64,000 nt of DNA from Linyphia triangularis (Eukaryota > Arthropoda > Arachnida > Araneae > Linyphiidae), in NCBI GenBank assembly GCA_963978545.1, contig OZ021727.1, forward strand, positions 48,645,385-48,709,384, read 5' to 3'. Of this stretch, positions 1 through 11,470 are shown in pieces. The notes beneath the pieces were generated by a model. The model made no database searches and was not told the origin of the DNA. It was given only the letters and a program-made list of their open reading frames with translations. Numbering within the stretch: position 1 is the stretch's first letter; the number at the start of each line of letters is the position of its first letter. The position numbers and the translations under genes are program-made.

Positions 1-678
1 TTCGAGTCCAATCTCTTCCGACAGCTGGCCACCTGCCTGGGCATCACCAAGATCCGTACCACTGCCTTCCACCCGTCTTCAAATGGCCTCATAGAGCGTG
101 TTCACCGATCTTTGAAAGCAGCGATTATGGCCTACTCTACCCAACGCTGGACTCAAGTGCTCCCTTTTGTGCTCCTTGGACTGCGCTCAGCTGTAAAGGA
201 AGATCTACAGGCCACAGCTGCTGAGATGGTTTACAGTACCACCCTTCGTCTTCCGTGTGACTTCTTTCAAGAATCATCAGCCAACGATGCCCACGAATTT
301 GTTCAGCGATTACAAAAGGTCATGCATGAACTTAAACCAGTACCTACTTCACGACACGGGAAGCACACCGTTTTTGTTCACAAAGATCTTCAAAACTGTA
401 CACATGTGTTTCTACGACATGACGGTGGCCGCAGATCTCTACAGGCACCGTACGATGGACCGTATGAAGTGATTGAAAGATTAAGTAAGCAATTTAAAAT
501 CAATCGCAACAGTAAGGAAGTCTGTGTTTCCATTGATCGTCTAAAACCCGCATTTATGCTAAAAGAAACCGGCACTCCACCAACTGCTACATCGAGCGAA
601 CTCCCCGTGACTCTACCTGCTGCCACAACTCGCTCCGGACGCCGAGTTCGATTCCCGGATAGGTTCGCGCCTGCCTAA
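1..678 (+). CDS. Ty3/gypsy integrase, C-terminal part (partial, 5' end outside window)
   Basis: The frame is open from base 1 to the TAA at 676-678. It reads as the end of a retrotransposon integrase: the stretch FHPSSNGLIERVHRSLKAA (about residues 23-41) is the region around the catalytic Glu of the DDE core (NG-x-IER), followed by the usual core end and a C-terminal domain that finishes in a serine/threonine- and arginine-rich tail (TRSGRRVRFPDRF). Integrase inserts the reverse-transcribed copy into the nucleus. The gag, protease, reverse transcriptase and first integrase residues would lie left of base 1. No frameshift or internal stop is seen, so this copy may be fairly young. An ATG at 127 is internal; the protein continues upstream of it. 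The style of this integrase tail resembles elements common in spider genomes (recollection, not a search). Confidence 0.85.
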   Translation, partial: FESNLFRQLATCLGITKIRTTAFHPSSNGLIERVHRSLKAAIMAYSTQRWTQVLPFVLLGLRSAVKEDLQATAAEMVYSTTLRLPCDFFQESSANDAHEFVQRLQKVMHELKPVPTSRHGKHTVFVHKDLQNCTHVFLRHDGGRRSLQAPYDGPYEVIERLSKQFKINRNSKEVCVSIDRLKPAFMLKETGTPPTATSSELPVTLPAATTRSGRRVRFPDRFAPA

Positions 679-702
679 AGTCAGCCACTGGTAGGGGGGT
701 GA

Positions 703-1039
703 TGTGGTGACATGCATTTCCTTAGATCCATCGAACTTGCTACAAGAACCAAACTTAAAAGTTTTGGTTCGCAAATCATGAATTCTAAAAGTTTCAGTTC
801 GTGAAATGCCCCCTCACCAATAGAGTCCCTGAACTGGAAGACGCAGACGGTCGAGGGCGGAGTTACAAAACACACGAACACAAACTTAAGAGAAAAAGGA
901 CACTTCTCTCCCGACTATACCATAACCCAGAACTCATTCATTTTATCTTCTACATTTTAGTTAATCTTCTAATTATTTTAAATAAACGATGTAATTTTTA
1001 TAGTAAGGTGTAATTCTTTCGTAAATATCCAAATACACA
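703..1039 (+). mobile_element. 3' LTR of the left-edge gypsy element, with polypurine tract
   Basis: A purine-rich tract (GGTAGGGGGGTGA, about 690-702) follows the stop codon at once and is the expected plus-strand primer. The LTR then starts TGTGGTGACATG and appears to end near ACACA at about 1039. An AATAAA-like signal lies near 979. The 5' LTR is outside the window, so the right edge is approximate and no target duplication could be checked. Confidence 0.55.
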
Positions 1040-1409
1040 CTTACTAAAATAGAATATATCATTCTAATCATGTTATGGAGTGGAGCCTCTCGGATTTCAC
1101 TTCCGGTCGAGTTTTTATGCCAATTCAAAGGCTTAAAATGTTAATTTTTATCAATAAAAATAGTTATATGTGGGGTTACAGCTAAATCATGAGCTTTATA
1201 GACATGTATAGTATGTTACATTATTAGGTATAGATGAAAGATTAAAAAAAGTAGTAAAAAAATAGCTAAAAATTATTTTAATGGTAAAAGGTATTGTAAA
1301 TTCAGGAGGAAAGCTTTTTAATTTTAAACAATGGGTTTGCGTAGCAATGAACTCGTGTTTTGGCGATTATTATCAAGCATCCTCTATCGAAGCACAGAAA
1401 TTGTGTTAG
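1040..1409. other. AT-rich sequence, no gene seen
   Basis: No open frame, RNA fold or repeat structure was recognised. The last six bases, TGTTAG at 1404-1409, are the left target-site duplication of the next element. Confidence 0.5.
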
Positions 1410-4197
1410 CAGGGCTGCCACAGGCGACTAAAAAGGCTACTAAAGCGACTATTTTAGTGACCAGGCGACTATGGCAACTATTTCAATGAAAAAAGGGCCC
1501 AAAACGACTATTTTGAACAAAACCTTCAACTATTTTTGGGCTCAGGCGACTATTTTTTTAGAAATTTGATTCTGTCCGATAGTTGGACGAAAAGAAATCG
1601 GCACTAAGGTACTAATAATTCTGTCAAAATGATGATTTTTTTTTAAAGGGGGCGGGAGAGCGAACACTACCGAAGTAGTTGTCATATTCGCGGGTAGATT
1701 GGTCACTTTGTTAGTCCGACGATAGTAACCTCACGCAAGAGTGTTGTTTTTGACGTCAACCGCGGTTATTTTCGCCTACTTGTTAGATTCCAATGTTTTA
1801 TCTTTCGCCGTGCAAGGCAACAGCATACACAATTATATTCTCAAATATAAAATTATTTCGTTTTATTTACTCTAAACAAAAATGAATTTGTGGAATTTGC
1901 CCAGAACGCCGGAAGAAAATGCCATCAGTATGGATAGTATTGAGGCTATTAGACGTTATGTCCGAGATTTGTGCCAGTGTGATGAACGATTTCGCCGTGT
2001 AGGTCAACAATCGTCGCAGAATGATTAGAATTTCAATGTTGTAGCTAAATTTATGAATAATAAAATAATTTAAATTTTTAAGCAATTTATTTAATTATTT
2101 TAAATGTAGCTTAAACAGGGTGGTGACAATCGGGAATTCAGGGAAATTTCAAGGAATTTCGTAAAATTACTCTTTAATCAGGGAATTTTGAAATTTTCGA
2201 GTTTCCCTTCTCGCGTACCCCGTGTGGGTGCGGACATCTATCCCGAATCGCATCACACAATATATATATAGTTTTTATAGTTGGCCGATTTGGGTGTTCG
2301 AAGTTTCCAAACTTTTTCTTACTCTCAGCAGCTAAGCCAAACCGGCCAATCCCCCTCCTTGGCCCACAACCTCATATTCATGTTCCGCTTTTTTTTTTCT
2401 CCTTTTGTTTTCTTTCTGAAATCATTGTTATGCTTGGAACAATTATTACACAATACTTCTGTTAGATTTTTGGTTATCCTATAACTTCGATTCCGCCGGT
2501 GTCTTATTGTTAAAAAAAAAATTCAAACTTCAATCTGCCTACATCCTTTACAGACATGATTATTTTTCTTCTTGTCTTGTGTTTTTTGTCAATAGAAAAT
2601 ATTGGAACCCTAAATTCTTCAATATTTCAAATTGATTCCATCATATTTTTTCATTTTTATTAACCCTTTACAGCACTGTGTTATATATAGATGTGCAACA
2701 AATCTATAGGCATTCATAAGCAAAATGGGTTAGATCCTGTACTTGATTTTTTTTACTTTAATTTTGACATTTTATGTAACGTAATTGACTGAAAGTGATA
2801 TGTGTTTTTTATTTATATGTTTAATATAAATCAAACAAAGAATTGAAGCATCCTCCTCCCCCTCCAAAAAATAAAAAAATTGAATGCCCTGCTGCATACA
2901 TTTAGGCAAAGGGTCATGGAATTTTTAAAAAAAGTCCTTGCATTTCCCCCCTACCATATGCTGTGCTTGTCATATTTTATGAAAACGTTTTTTTCCCTCA
3001 TTTAGTATGTACTTCTATGGTTTTAGATAGTATTTTTGTTGGTCAAAATTTTATTTCTATATATCTATGAGTAATTAATGCTGTTAACAGATGCTGTTAA
3101 TTGCAAGACTTTCTTTCATGCATTATGTGTTATTTATCTTTTCTCAACTTCAAAATCCAAAACACATAATTTTTCATGAAATATATGTACCTAGTGAAAT
3201 TTGTGACTGAAAGCAAAATGCTGATTATTTAAGTTTCATGCTCATGCATGCCCAAGTTTAGTAAATATGTAGGATACTGTTTAAAATTTATGTTATGAAC
3301 AGGATACAGCCTATGATATATATTAAAGAAAATGTTTTTTTGTTTGTTTTTTTTGTTAATTTTTAAATTAAAAAGAAAAATATTGTACTAGTTTTGCTTT
3401 TCCTTGAAGTTAGCAAGTATGGGTGTGGTTTGTAAATTGGTTTATGTGAATTTTGTATTTTTTTCTTGATGTTTTCCATTCTTTTTCATGCTCTAAAAAT
3501 GCTTTTTTTGATTTTTAGCCCAAATTTATATTTTGTTGCAATTATACTTTGATAAGTAAATGTAATTCAAAATAGTCAAATGTATATATTTTTAAATTGG
3601 CCGTTATTTTTTTTTTTTTAAATGATGATATCGACAGAGATACACATCAGGGAATTTTCTGGAAATCAGGGAATTTTGTTTTGCAAATTCTGTAGCCATT
3701 CTGTTAAAAATTTAAAAACTGGCCTTAATGAAATTCGATTGTCATTGCCAATATATAGTATAATTGTTTAAACAGGATAGTTGTTTTTCTGAAAAAAGTT
3801 GTTTGACTTCGGAAGTTTAAAAAAAGTTATTTTGTTTTGCCAATCGATTTTTTTCCGTCGCTTTTGCGTGAAGTTTAGCTTTTTTTTTTGTGCTTAGGTG
3901 CTGTCTGGGAGTAAGTTTAAGTTGCCAACTTCCATCGCAGTATATAAATATATAAATATCCCCCAAGACACATGCTTTTTACCGTATGGGATGTAATGTT
4001 TTAGACACTATTTTGAATCGAAAGAAGAGTGTTTCTGTGTTTTATGTAAATCAACAGTTTTATTCCGATCTTATTAAAAGTTATGAAAAGTGAGGCTACT
4101 ATTTTCAACGCCCGAGACTACTATTTTGGCTACTATTTTTAACATCTGAGGCTACTAAAGCAACTATTTTCGAAGCTTACAGTCAGTGGCAGCCCTG
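1410..4197 (+). mobile_element. DNA transposon with CAGGGCTGCCAC termini, copy 1
   Basis: The left end reads CAGGGCTGCCAC and the right end GTGGCAGCCCTG, a perfect 12-bp terminal inverted repeat. It is flanked by TGTTAG at 1404-1409 and 4198-4203, a 6-bp target duplication. About 150 bp inside both ends carry many GCGACTATTTT / GGCTACTATTTT subterminal repeats, a usual sign of transposase binding sites. A second copy in opposite orientation lies at 31618-34568. The only coding potential found is the short ORF at 1882-2028; the 2.0 kb after it is AT-rich and without frames, so the copy is non-autonomous. CAGGG ends recall hAT elements, but hAT duplications are usually 8 bp; the superfamily is left open. 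Confidence 0.8.
1882..2028 (+). CDS. small 48-residue ORF conserved between the two CAGGG element copies
   Basis: An ATG at 1882 opens a 48-codon frame beginning MNLWNLPRTPEE and ending at TAG 2026-2028. Upstream (about 1680-1881) is GC-richer and promoter- or leader-like. The inverted copy at 33952-34095 has the same frame, with one codon-sized deletion and mostly silent changes, so the frame seems to have been kept. The opening MNLWNLPRTPEE resembles the start of ISXO2-like (IS1016/Merlin-type) transposases as I remember them, but the catalytic part is absent. It could be a spliced first exon fused to a last exon by internal deletion, or a small accessory protein. Function unknown. Confidence 0.45.
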   Translation: MNLWNLPRTPEENAISMDSIEAIRRYVRDLCQCDERFRRVGQQSSQND

Positions 4198-4373
4198 TGT
4201 TAGTGATTCAAAGCTGTTTGTTTCATTTAGAGTAGGCAGCCTCAGTCTTGCTAGAGGGTTGGTGAATAGGGGACGAAGTCCCGCTTTTTAAGATTGCGCA
4301 GCAAACAAGTTCGGGGGCTGGTGAATCGGGGCAGATCCCTTTAGAGATTGAAAAAAAAAAAAAAAAGCTTTAC

Positions 4374-4529
4374 TTGAATCGAGAATATTCCGAATATGAG
4401 ATATGGATTCTTGTTAGCAGGAACTAAGCCAGATAATATCGCCAACTTTGAGAAGGTCAATGGAGCTGAAAATTGCACAGCCCTGGCTCTGTCTTCACTC
4501 ATAAATAGCGGACCACCAATATCCGTGAG
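4374..4529 (-). CDS. ionotropic receptor gene B, exon 4 (end of S1 lobe to first membrane helix)
   Basis: This 52-codon exon lies between a good acceptor (CTCTCTTGCAG, upstream on the minus strand) and a GTAAAG donor, phase 0 at both ends. It encodes LTDIGGPLFMSEDRARAVQF then SAPLTFSKLAILSGLVP, the second half of the S1 ligand-binding lobe of iGluR/IR channels. The Arg of PLFMSEDR sits where iGluRs keep the Arg that holds the ligand's alpha-carboxylate. The exon ends PYLIFGIFSIQ, just where the first transmembrane helix should start. The remaining exons (pore, S2, last helix) are not seen between this point and base 1 and should be to the left of the window. The intron beyond the donor holds the CAGGG element at 1410-4197. 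Confidence 0.85.
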
Positions 4530-4602
4530 CTGCAAGAGAGGATTTTCTTTATAAGTCAAAGTTTTTGATAATTATTAACCATTTTAGATTGAAATTTAAT
4601 TA

Positions 4603-7600
4603 CAGTCATTCAGGGTAACTTTAATCTACATTTTCTCCGAAATTGATGAAATAGTGCCTACACTGTCACCTACATCATCTAGTTCAGGACATTTTTTTTT
4701 CCCTCTCTCCTAAAAGTTCTTATGGTAGATGACTTTGGAGAACTTCACGTATTCTTGCTCCAACTTTTCCTTTACCTTTCATTTTGTGTGCCTCTAATTT
4801 CGTATTGTTTTTATAGAATTTTTCCACTTTCATAGCTCAAACGCTTTTTATCGAAATTACAGGTATGCACAATTCTTTGAAATGATGTATCAGATTAAGT
4901 GGTAAATGGAAGCCTGCAAACAGTACTTCAGAAAAACAGCTGAATGGTCAAATAAATTATGTACTACGTTGCTAAATTATTTTCTAAAATGCTGAGTCTA
5001 AACGGGCTTCACAATTTTGACAGCAGCTTGCAATAGTGGATCATCAACAGCTCGCCAAATGTATATTGAAAATTATGAGGTGGCACAAAGTTATCCCCTA
5101 TAATATAGGAAAAATAGCCCAAAAATGGGCAGTTGAAAAACAAAATTCGTTCATACTTGAAACTTTGGTCATAATATCTTTTTGGTTATAGAATACATGA
5201 TCCGATGAATCACCAAAATTTAAAATAGTGGAATAGTGTTTGTAAGGGAAGGGGGGAGGGATTAAACCCCTCCCCAGTTAAACTTTTCGATATAGTCGAG
5301 TGAGTTTTCGTTTTTTACTCATTTTTTGAGCTAAATCAAAGTAAATAACTTCCAGATAATTCGGAACACTCATTTTTAAGGTATAATACGTTTAGTGAGT
5401 AAAATATTTAGAAATCAGCAAATCATCAAAAAAACAAAATAATTTTTGTTGACTAAAATCTAAAGTTGGTTTCTCAATTTGTAATTTTTAGAGGAAACTT
5501 TTATGATCAATTAGGGCAAATAGTGTGTGACTCCAGCTGATTCAATTTTGGATGATTCCAGTGTTGATATTACCAAATAGCTGAAACAAACAAAATCCAC
5601 TCTGTCTGAAAATAAGGGAATTGTTCATGTCAAAAAAATTACCTTTAAAGTGTTATGTAATCTCTGCGAGTTTTTATTCATTGAATTTAATAAGCTTTTC
5701 CTCGCCAAAGTAAATGATTGCACTCTTCTCTTATAATGTACATAGTTTGGGCAATCGCAAAATGGTGGAAAATTGAAGATATTCCTGGTGGGCAAGGATT
5801 TTTGGAAACATTTACAGGAAATCAATACAACGATAAATCTAGCATTATCACTACCTTTCTTATGGCATCTCTCCTGAAAATATATATACTCTTTAGTGAT
5901 GGCAACTGATTCTGGATAACTTCTTGGTTTGAAACTTTTTGGCAGCTTTTGACTTGCCTTTATAATATGAAGGCATTGAAAATTATCCTACAGCCCCACC
6001 GGAATCATCACTGCAGAATATGAGGATTTAGTTATGTCCTTCCTTTGAGCAATAGGATACCTAATGGTGGATTCTGGGCTGCAAGAATTGCTGTCTATTG
6101 TGCACGCTGAAAATACTACAAAACATATACTTTCAGGGAGCGCTTATTCTCGTACTGTCAGAGTACACATTTTATTGCCTACTGTTATGTACAATTTACC
6201 TCTGAAGGACATATACATGAATGAAGAAGAGAGATGGGCAATGAAGAGAATAATAGAGGATTTCAAAAACTCTATCACAACAAGAGAAACAATTTTATCG
6301 TTTTCTATCATAATAAATTTAGCAAAAAATGTGTGGGAACTTATCCAGCAGAGAAGTTCCACAGCTAAGTTGTGGATCCAGTACCTTGAAATGGTCACAA
6401 TGGGAAGAAAATTCATAGAAACAGAAAAGACTGGTTATTTGGAGATCCATTTGATCACTGTCAAGCATATGGTTCCATATTTTATTACAATGGGACGTAT
6501 TAACTATTCAACTATGCCTTATTTATCTGCAGCAGATGTCTTAGTTGCGAAGAGATACCTATATTGCTATTGAAGCCAAAAATAGGACGCGTGCTGAGAA
6601 AAATTCATCATTAAAAAAACTTGAGCAGCAACATCCAAATGTGAAAAGTGCATTTTTCTTGTCCATGCTTTCATAGGATGAGATACTACAAGCTCAATCC
6701 ATGGGAAAGGGGAAAAAAAGTTTTTAAGTTGTTATAAACTGATAGCTTATTAATAGACTGTATCAGAATATACTTGAAAAGGAAATTACTCAACCCAACC
6801 GTGTGGCTACGTCAAAAGTTGTGTGCGTTATTATGCTCTCTGCAAAAACAGTGAAGGAGTGACCTGCCGCAATTCTAAAATTGATGACTTGGACAATAAT
6901 GATCTTTGGGCAATTTTGCATCCATGATGAAATTAACTCAGAAACTGACTCTGATGTTGATAATTTATACGAGAAAGATGATGAAAATTGATAATTGTTT
7001 GTAAATTAAAACCTTTTTATTCTGTGGTGAAGCAATAAGTTCATTCAACTTTCTTTATGCTTAAGGCTTTTTTGTGAAGTGAAACTTGCGTTTGCAAACT
7101 AAAACTAAAAATGTGCCAAACAAAATATTTAACGAATGAAAACATTTTAGTAAGTTAATTTAGTCAATCACCGCTGAAAGAGAATGGAACTAATTCATTC
7201 CTCCCAGAGAACCTAATCGGAGGGACACACTTCTGAATTCTGATTTCAATTCAAAATGACCTATGTTCCTTCCTTCCTAAATTTTTTTCATTGTTTAAAT
7301 GTAGAGTATGTTGTGTGGTAATTAAACGTCTTAGTATGCACACCAACCTTCTGATATTTACTGACTCTAACAAGATCACACCAACTCTAAAACACCATAG
7401 TTCAATAAACATTATTTTGGTGCCTTATGAGGATTTTCCAATATTTTACCTATAAAACCAATTATATCTTTAAAAAGACTGTTCCGATCTATCTAAAAAT
7501 TATTACATTTCGATTCAGCCCCAAAAATGCTTACAAAACGATAACTCACTGGACCAATATTGAAAACTTTCATTTTTGGAATAAATAATCCTCCTCCCCT

Positions 7601-7771
7601 CCTCCCTCCCCTTCCCCTTCACTGGATTCCATCCCTTTAAATTGTGAGGACACATTTAATCTTGTATTCTACTGCTAAAAAGATGTCATTGCCAAGAATG
7701 AAAGAATTTTGTTTTCTATATATCGTATTTTTTCCTATACTACTATGGCTCAAAGTTACCCTCAATGACTG
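4603..7771 (+). mobile_element. TA-flanked inverted-repeat DNA transposon, copy 1
   Basis: The left end is CAGTCATTCAGGGTAACTTT and the right end reads AAAGTTACCCTCAATGACTG; both are bordered by TA (4601-4602, 7772-7773). A TA duplication with a CAGT start fits the Tc1/mariner-pogo group, yet the gene inside (5990-7000) is not a DDE transposase I recognise. The element sits in intron 3 of receptor gene B, between its exons 3 and 4. The related copy at 16464-18768 shares both ends and several internal blocks, for example the segment near 4660-4780 with that near 17760-18030, and 5020-5090 with 18640-18720. Confidence 0.7.
5990..7000 (+). pseudogene. broken gene of an uncharacterised conserved family inside the TA-flanked element
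   Basis: The longest open part is 6064-6573 (169 codons, VDSGLQELLSIVHAENTTKH onward). The same frame continues back to about 5990 through an in-frame stop (MSFL*AIGYLMVDSG). Downstream, 6574-7000 carries further traces: a Lys/Gln-rich stretch, a Cys-containing segment (CGYVKSCVRYYALCKN) and an acidic end (SETDSDVDNLYEKDDEN). I recall a widespread family of invertebrate hypothetical proteins with GSIGYIM.GSGLQELL, LSGHAYSRALRAH and PTAKLWVQY blocks, and this matches those blocks. Its activity is unknown to me. Whether it is the element's own transposition gene or a passenger cannot be told from one copy. The stops show it is dead. Confidence 0.55.
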
Positions 7772-7963
7772 TAAATGCACTTTTGCGTTTTAGTTTTTGA
7801 AAGAAGTTATTTTAAAAGACCGTTTTAATTATTGATAAAAAGTCTACAAAATTCGAGATATTTATTTTGGCATCTTGGTATTGAAATCTCGTTCAAGTAG
7901 TTGTTTATTAAGTAGGGATAAATAAAGTATACAAAAGTTTTCAATAGATAAAGGAAACAGAAA

Positions 7964-8053
7964 GAAATAAGTACAAAGAATGAAATAAGTACAAAGAATG
8001 AAATAAGTACAAAGAATGAAATAAGTACAAAGAATGAAATAAGTACAAAGAAA
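7964..8053. repeat. 18-bp minisatellite, five units
   Basis: Five head-to-tail copies of GAAATAAGTACAAAGAAT are present, the last with one change. It lies in the intron between exons 3 and 4 of receptor gene B. Open frames across it are repeat artefacts. Confidence 0.9.
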
Positions 8054-8363
8054 GAAATTGATACCATTATTCATAGGACAATTTATATGAAACGAATTTC
8101 CGATATAATATAATTTGGTGAATGTTTAAATTTATTTTATTGTGATTGCATGATCTTATTCAGCTAGTATTTTCATAATTTCTTAGATATTTGATAATTT
8201 TCTTCTTAAGCATATTACCATTACGATAGTATTATAAAACGTTGAAATACATTATACGCCATCATTCTGTGGATAACTAGGTATTCTACATTACCTTTTT
8301 AATGAATTTTCTTAATTGCGTTTCCCTGAAATCTAACAAAAATAGTAAACGGAGATTACTTAC

Positions 8364-8448
8364 ATTATCAATCATGTCTGCTATCATACCCGTCCATTGG
8401 TTATTCTCTAAACCTCCTCCATATGGAGTTCCACTTTGAAGTTGATAG
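8364..8448 (-). CDS. ionotropic receptor gene B, exon 3 (S1 lobe)
   Basis: The exon starts after ATATGTTAG and ends at a consensus GTAAGT donor. Its first base completes a GAC codon begun in exon 2, then 28 codons read YQLQSGTPYGGGLENNQWTG and MIADMIDN. The pattern 'xYGGGLxNxxWTGMIxDMI' is the classic S1 segment of iGluR/IR proteins (compare NGSWTGMIG). It ends in phase 0 and joins exon 4 in frame. No family residue is obviously lost. Confidence 0.85.
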
Positions 8449-8470
8449 CTAACATATAAATTTGAGAGCA

Positions 8471-9118
8471 TAAATTAGAAGCATGGTTAAATAATGGAAT
8501 GTTAAATTTCACGTTTCGCTGGTTTTCAGCAATATGTATATAAACTTGTTTCTAACTTTTTAAGAAATACAAAGTTAACCTCTCCAGATTTTGTACTACA
8601 TTGACATGAAGAAAAAGGTTTGCATATAGAAATGGCAAATTAGAGATTTGGAATTGTACACCTTAAATGCATGACGATTCCGAACTGTGAATGAGATTGA
8701 AAATAAAAGTTTTTGTGCAAATATGAGCTTGAAAAAAGGAAATTAAAAATATCTCAATTTTTAAAAAACACCAAAATACATTTCAATCATTGACATTAAA
8801 TATTTTTACGTATAAAAACCAACAACAAAACTCAATGACTATTGATGTTTGATGCAAACTTTATTACTACGTTATTTAAAAAGTTAATTTCCATACGATA
8901 TTCATTTCATAGAAATTTGTTAATAAAGTGTCTTGAAATTGTTGACAGAAAATATTAATTTGCAATACAATTTTAAGACCAACAGTTAAAAATAATTTCT
9001 TTCGGAATGAAACATACGAAATGTAAATAAATTCGAAAGGGTAAAGATTGAATGTATGTCAAAATAATAAATTAGAAGAAAAAGTTTTAAATAGTGTTAC
9101 ATTTTAGTTTATGGAAAA

Positions 9119-9158
<40 letters not shown>

Positions 9159-9342
9159 AGTATATGATCTAAAATAAATTCATATAAATAAAAAATAAAG
9201 TTATGAAAATTATTTTAATGAGTTGCAGAATGTTCTTAATTACATAAATATAATACAATTTGTCATCAATTATTTTATGCTTATGGATAACTCTTTTTAT
9301 TTACAACATCGTCCAATTATGTAAATAAGACAAAATACTTAC
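8471..9342. other. intron 2 of receptor gene B, no gene seen
   Basis: The sequence is AT-rich with a 35-bp run of T near 9121-9155, the sort of tail left by a retroposed copy on the minus strand. I could not recognise the attached element. Confidence 0.5.
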
Positions 9343-9440
9343 TCAAATATACGCTTTCTTTTCATTGCTTCATAGATTTCAATTGCAACTCCACGCACAA
9401 AAGTATCGTTTCCTTTACCTCTTATTATCCAAGGACTAAA
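9343..9440 (-). CDS. ionotropic receptor gene B, exon 2 (start of S1 lobe)
   Basis: The exon lies between the acceptor TTTTTTGCAG and the donor GTAAGT. It has 32 codons plus two bases: FSPWIIRGKGNDTFVRGVAI then EIYEAMKRKRIF. This matches the start of the S1 lobe, where receptors read 'APFxPWVI...G.xxEIxxALxxxLNF'. It follows exon 1 (...RIGSAP) in phase 0 and its last two bases pair with the first base of exon 3. There is no room for an amino-terminal (LIVBP-like) domain before it, as in divergent arthropod IRs and unlike classical iGluRs. Confidence 0.85.
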
Positions 9441-11434
9441 CTGCAAAAAATATGATTTTTTTATAACTAACGTGCACAAAAATTAAATTTAATATAATTA
9501 TTTTTAATCAGAAATCGTGGCTAAAATTGCACTTTATCGCGAGGAGTGCAGGAAAGTAACTTTCTCTACACTAGTGTGCAAATGCACTTTCCAACACGCC
9601 CCGTGCTCAAATTACATATAGTTTTGGTATAGAATAATTATTTATGCAAGTAATACTTTTTCAAACGAGTCAAATAAGCATTTTGTCATTGCAACTCCAT
9701 GCACCAAAAAATCGTTTCCTATAGCATGTATAATTTTTAACTTACAATTTCAAATTAATCTTAGAAATTTTGGAGTGAAACCTTCACTATTGATACATAA
9801 AAGAGGAAACAAATTTAAACTAAGTTTTTAAAATTAAAACCATTTAAACAAATTTAAGTTTATATTTTTACTGTAGTGACAAGCATTAGTTAGAGTAGAC
9901 TGTGCGGCAGCTTTCTAGTTCTTAACCATAGTTTCTAATCATAGCCAAATGGTAAGCATTGCATGAATTTTATTTTTGTTGAACTGTACGCCTATCACGG
10001 AATACCTTTCAACACAAAAATAAGATCATACTCTTTGTAAATTTATTTTAATCATATAAAAAAATGATTACTTAGTATAAAGGTATATAGAGTCAAACAA
10101 CAATGCTTTTTTTTTTTTTATCTGTTGTTAAAGTCAGCTCTATATAGTATTGTATACTAAAATGTTATAAAATATATAATAGATTCTTTGACATGGTTTT
10201 ATTACGTATTAAAAGGCATCATATGTACAAAAAAAAAAAAAAAAAAAAAACTCTCACCCATTTATAACCAAGAGGAGCTGACCAACTTATATTTAAAGTC
10301 ATCATGCAACCTTATAATGAAAATAATGTCTATTTGTAGAAATTTTCGTATACATCTGAAATTCAAAATAAGAGTGTTTTGAAAAACACTACAGGGAATG
10401 AATGGAACGCTGTTGTTTTTTCCCTAACAGCCAAAATGTTTGGTCAGGTTATGTCATCATATTATGCAAACAACCTAGCAGATTAAACGATTGTTTTCTT
10501 TCTTCAATTCCCAAGAACTTGTGTTTATACAACAGCGAAAGATCTAGCTTACTCACTCTTTTAATCACTCGTCACTATTTTTTTCGAGTATTCGAAACTC
10601 TAGAAGTTGGTGAAAATATGGTAGCAATGATGAATGGAAAAAAAAAATCGATTCAAAACTTTATTTTTTCTTCCAATATCATTTCTTCCATATCTATGTA
10701 ATAAACATACTTGATTATATATATAAAAAAATCTACCCCAGTTAGAAAAAACCTAACAGACCTCAGTCAAATTACCTCTTTTGCGATTTTAATCAAAATT
10801 GTTAAATTCCAGGTTTTAATTTTTCTTCCTACAGCCCGAGAAAATAAATATTTACATGATAATTATTTTGTTTTTATGCTAAATTCTGTATTATTTATAA
10901 TCAACTGGAAAAGAATATAATGTTTATTTGAAACGCGGTACTTTGTACCGGTACCATTTGTACCGGTAAACATCGGTAGAAATAGGTATTTATAAAATGT
11001 CGGTAGGTTTAGTGTTAAGTATGGAGATCCAGAATTTTTGCACTCACACATTTTGTTGCAGATTTGAAAAGAATTGAGGACTAGAAATAGAAAAAGAAAA
11101 TTTTCCAGGAGAGCCGAAAAACGACAAACACTCGCATCTGGTACTTATGGATATGACCTGGTACTTATGGATATGGTACTTATGGATAAGTACCAGATTG
11201 AATTTAAACTATTGCGACTGGAGTTAGCCTTATGGAGGTTCTCCACTTTGTTTATCTTGGTCTTTTGGACATTTTTCTGTAAAAAATAAAATATTTTCGA
11301 TTTTTTTTTGGTACTTAGGTCGTTTTCCATTTCTAGTCCTCAATTAAAGGTTTTAAAAACTTTCTACAACAAAAATTGCGTATTTAAATGCATTTTTTTT
11401 GTGCAAAAAATATATATATATTTCTTCAACTTAC
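9441..11434. other. intron 1 of receptor gene B with small repeats
   Basis: The 9530-9640 stretch (GAGGAGTGCAGGAAAGTAACTTT ... CCCCGTGCTCAAATTACAT, abbreviated) is related to the block at 36030-36200 next to an exon of gene A. Poly(T) and poly(A) runs lie near 10110 and 10230. A small inverted-repeat element occupies 11072-11345. The open frames at 10402-10701 look like chance. Confidence 0.45.
11072..11345. mobile_element. MITE with AATTGAGGACTAGAAAT terminal inverted repeats
   Basis: The left end is AATTGAGGACTAGAAAT and the right end ATTTCTAGTCCTCAATT, a perfect 17-bp inverted repeat 274 bp apart. It is bordered by AAAG on both sides (11068-11071 and 11346-11349), a possible 4-bp target duplication. 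Inside is a short tandem of GGTACTTATGGATATG. There is no coding frame. It lies 90 bp from exon 1 of receptor gene B, in its first intron. Confidence 0.65.
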
Positions 11435-11470
11435 CGGTGCTGATCCTATCCGAAGAACATGTGCATTCAT
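11435..11470 (-). CDS. ionotropic receptor gene B, first coding exon seen
   Basis: Twelve codons, MNAHVLRIGSAP, run from an ATG at 11470 to a GTAAGTTG donor and join exon 2 in phase 0 to give LRIGSAPFSPWII, the typical opening of an IR S1 lobe. The ATG is the best local start, but only seven codons upstream does the frame close, and a TTTAG before it could be an acceptor, so an earlier exon with a signal peptide is possible. Together the four exons of gene B give 125 residues. IRs are ligand-gated cation channels of the plasma membrane, used mainly in chemosensation. Confidence 0.7.

Noticed and set aside
2112..3780. A nested element starting CAGGGTGGTGAC after TTAA inside the CAGGG element
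   Set aside because: No matching right end was found, and both copies of the outer element share this sequence.
1410..4197. Assignment of the CAGGG element to hAT
   Set aside because: The ends fit, but both copies show a 6-bp rather than 8-bp duplication and no hAT transposase; the superfamily is left open.
7964..8053. Regular direct repeats resembling a CRISPR array
   Set aside because: The 18-bp units are contiguous with no unique spacers, and the genome is eukaryotic.
7825..8074. ORFs rich in FVLIS / LCTYFI repeats
   Set aside because: They are frames through the 18-bp minisatellite.
10402..10701. 99-codon plus-strand ORF
   Set aside because: No motif, composition like surrounding intron, and antisense to receptor gene B.
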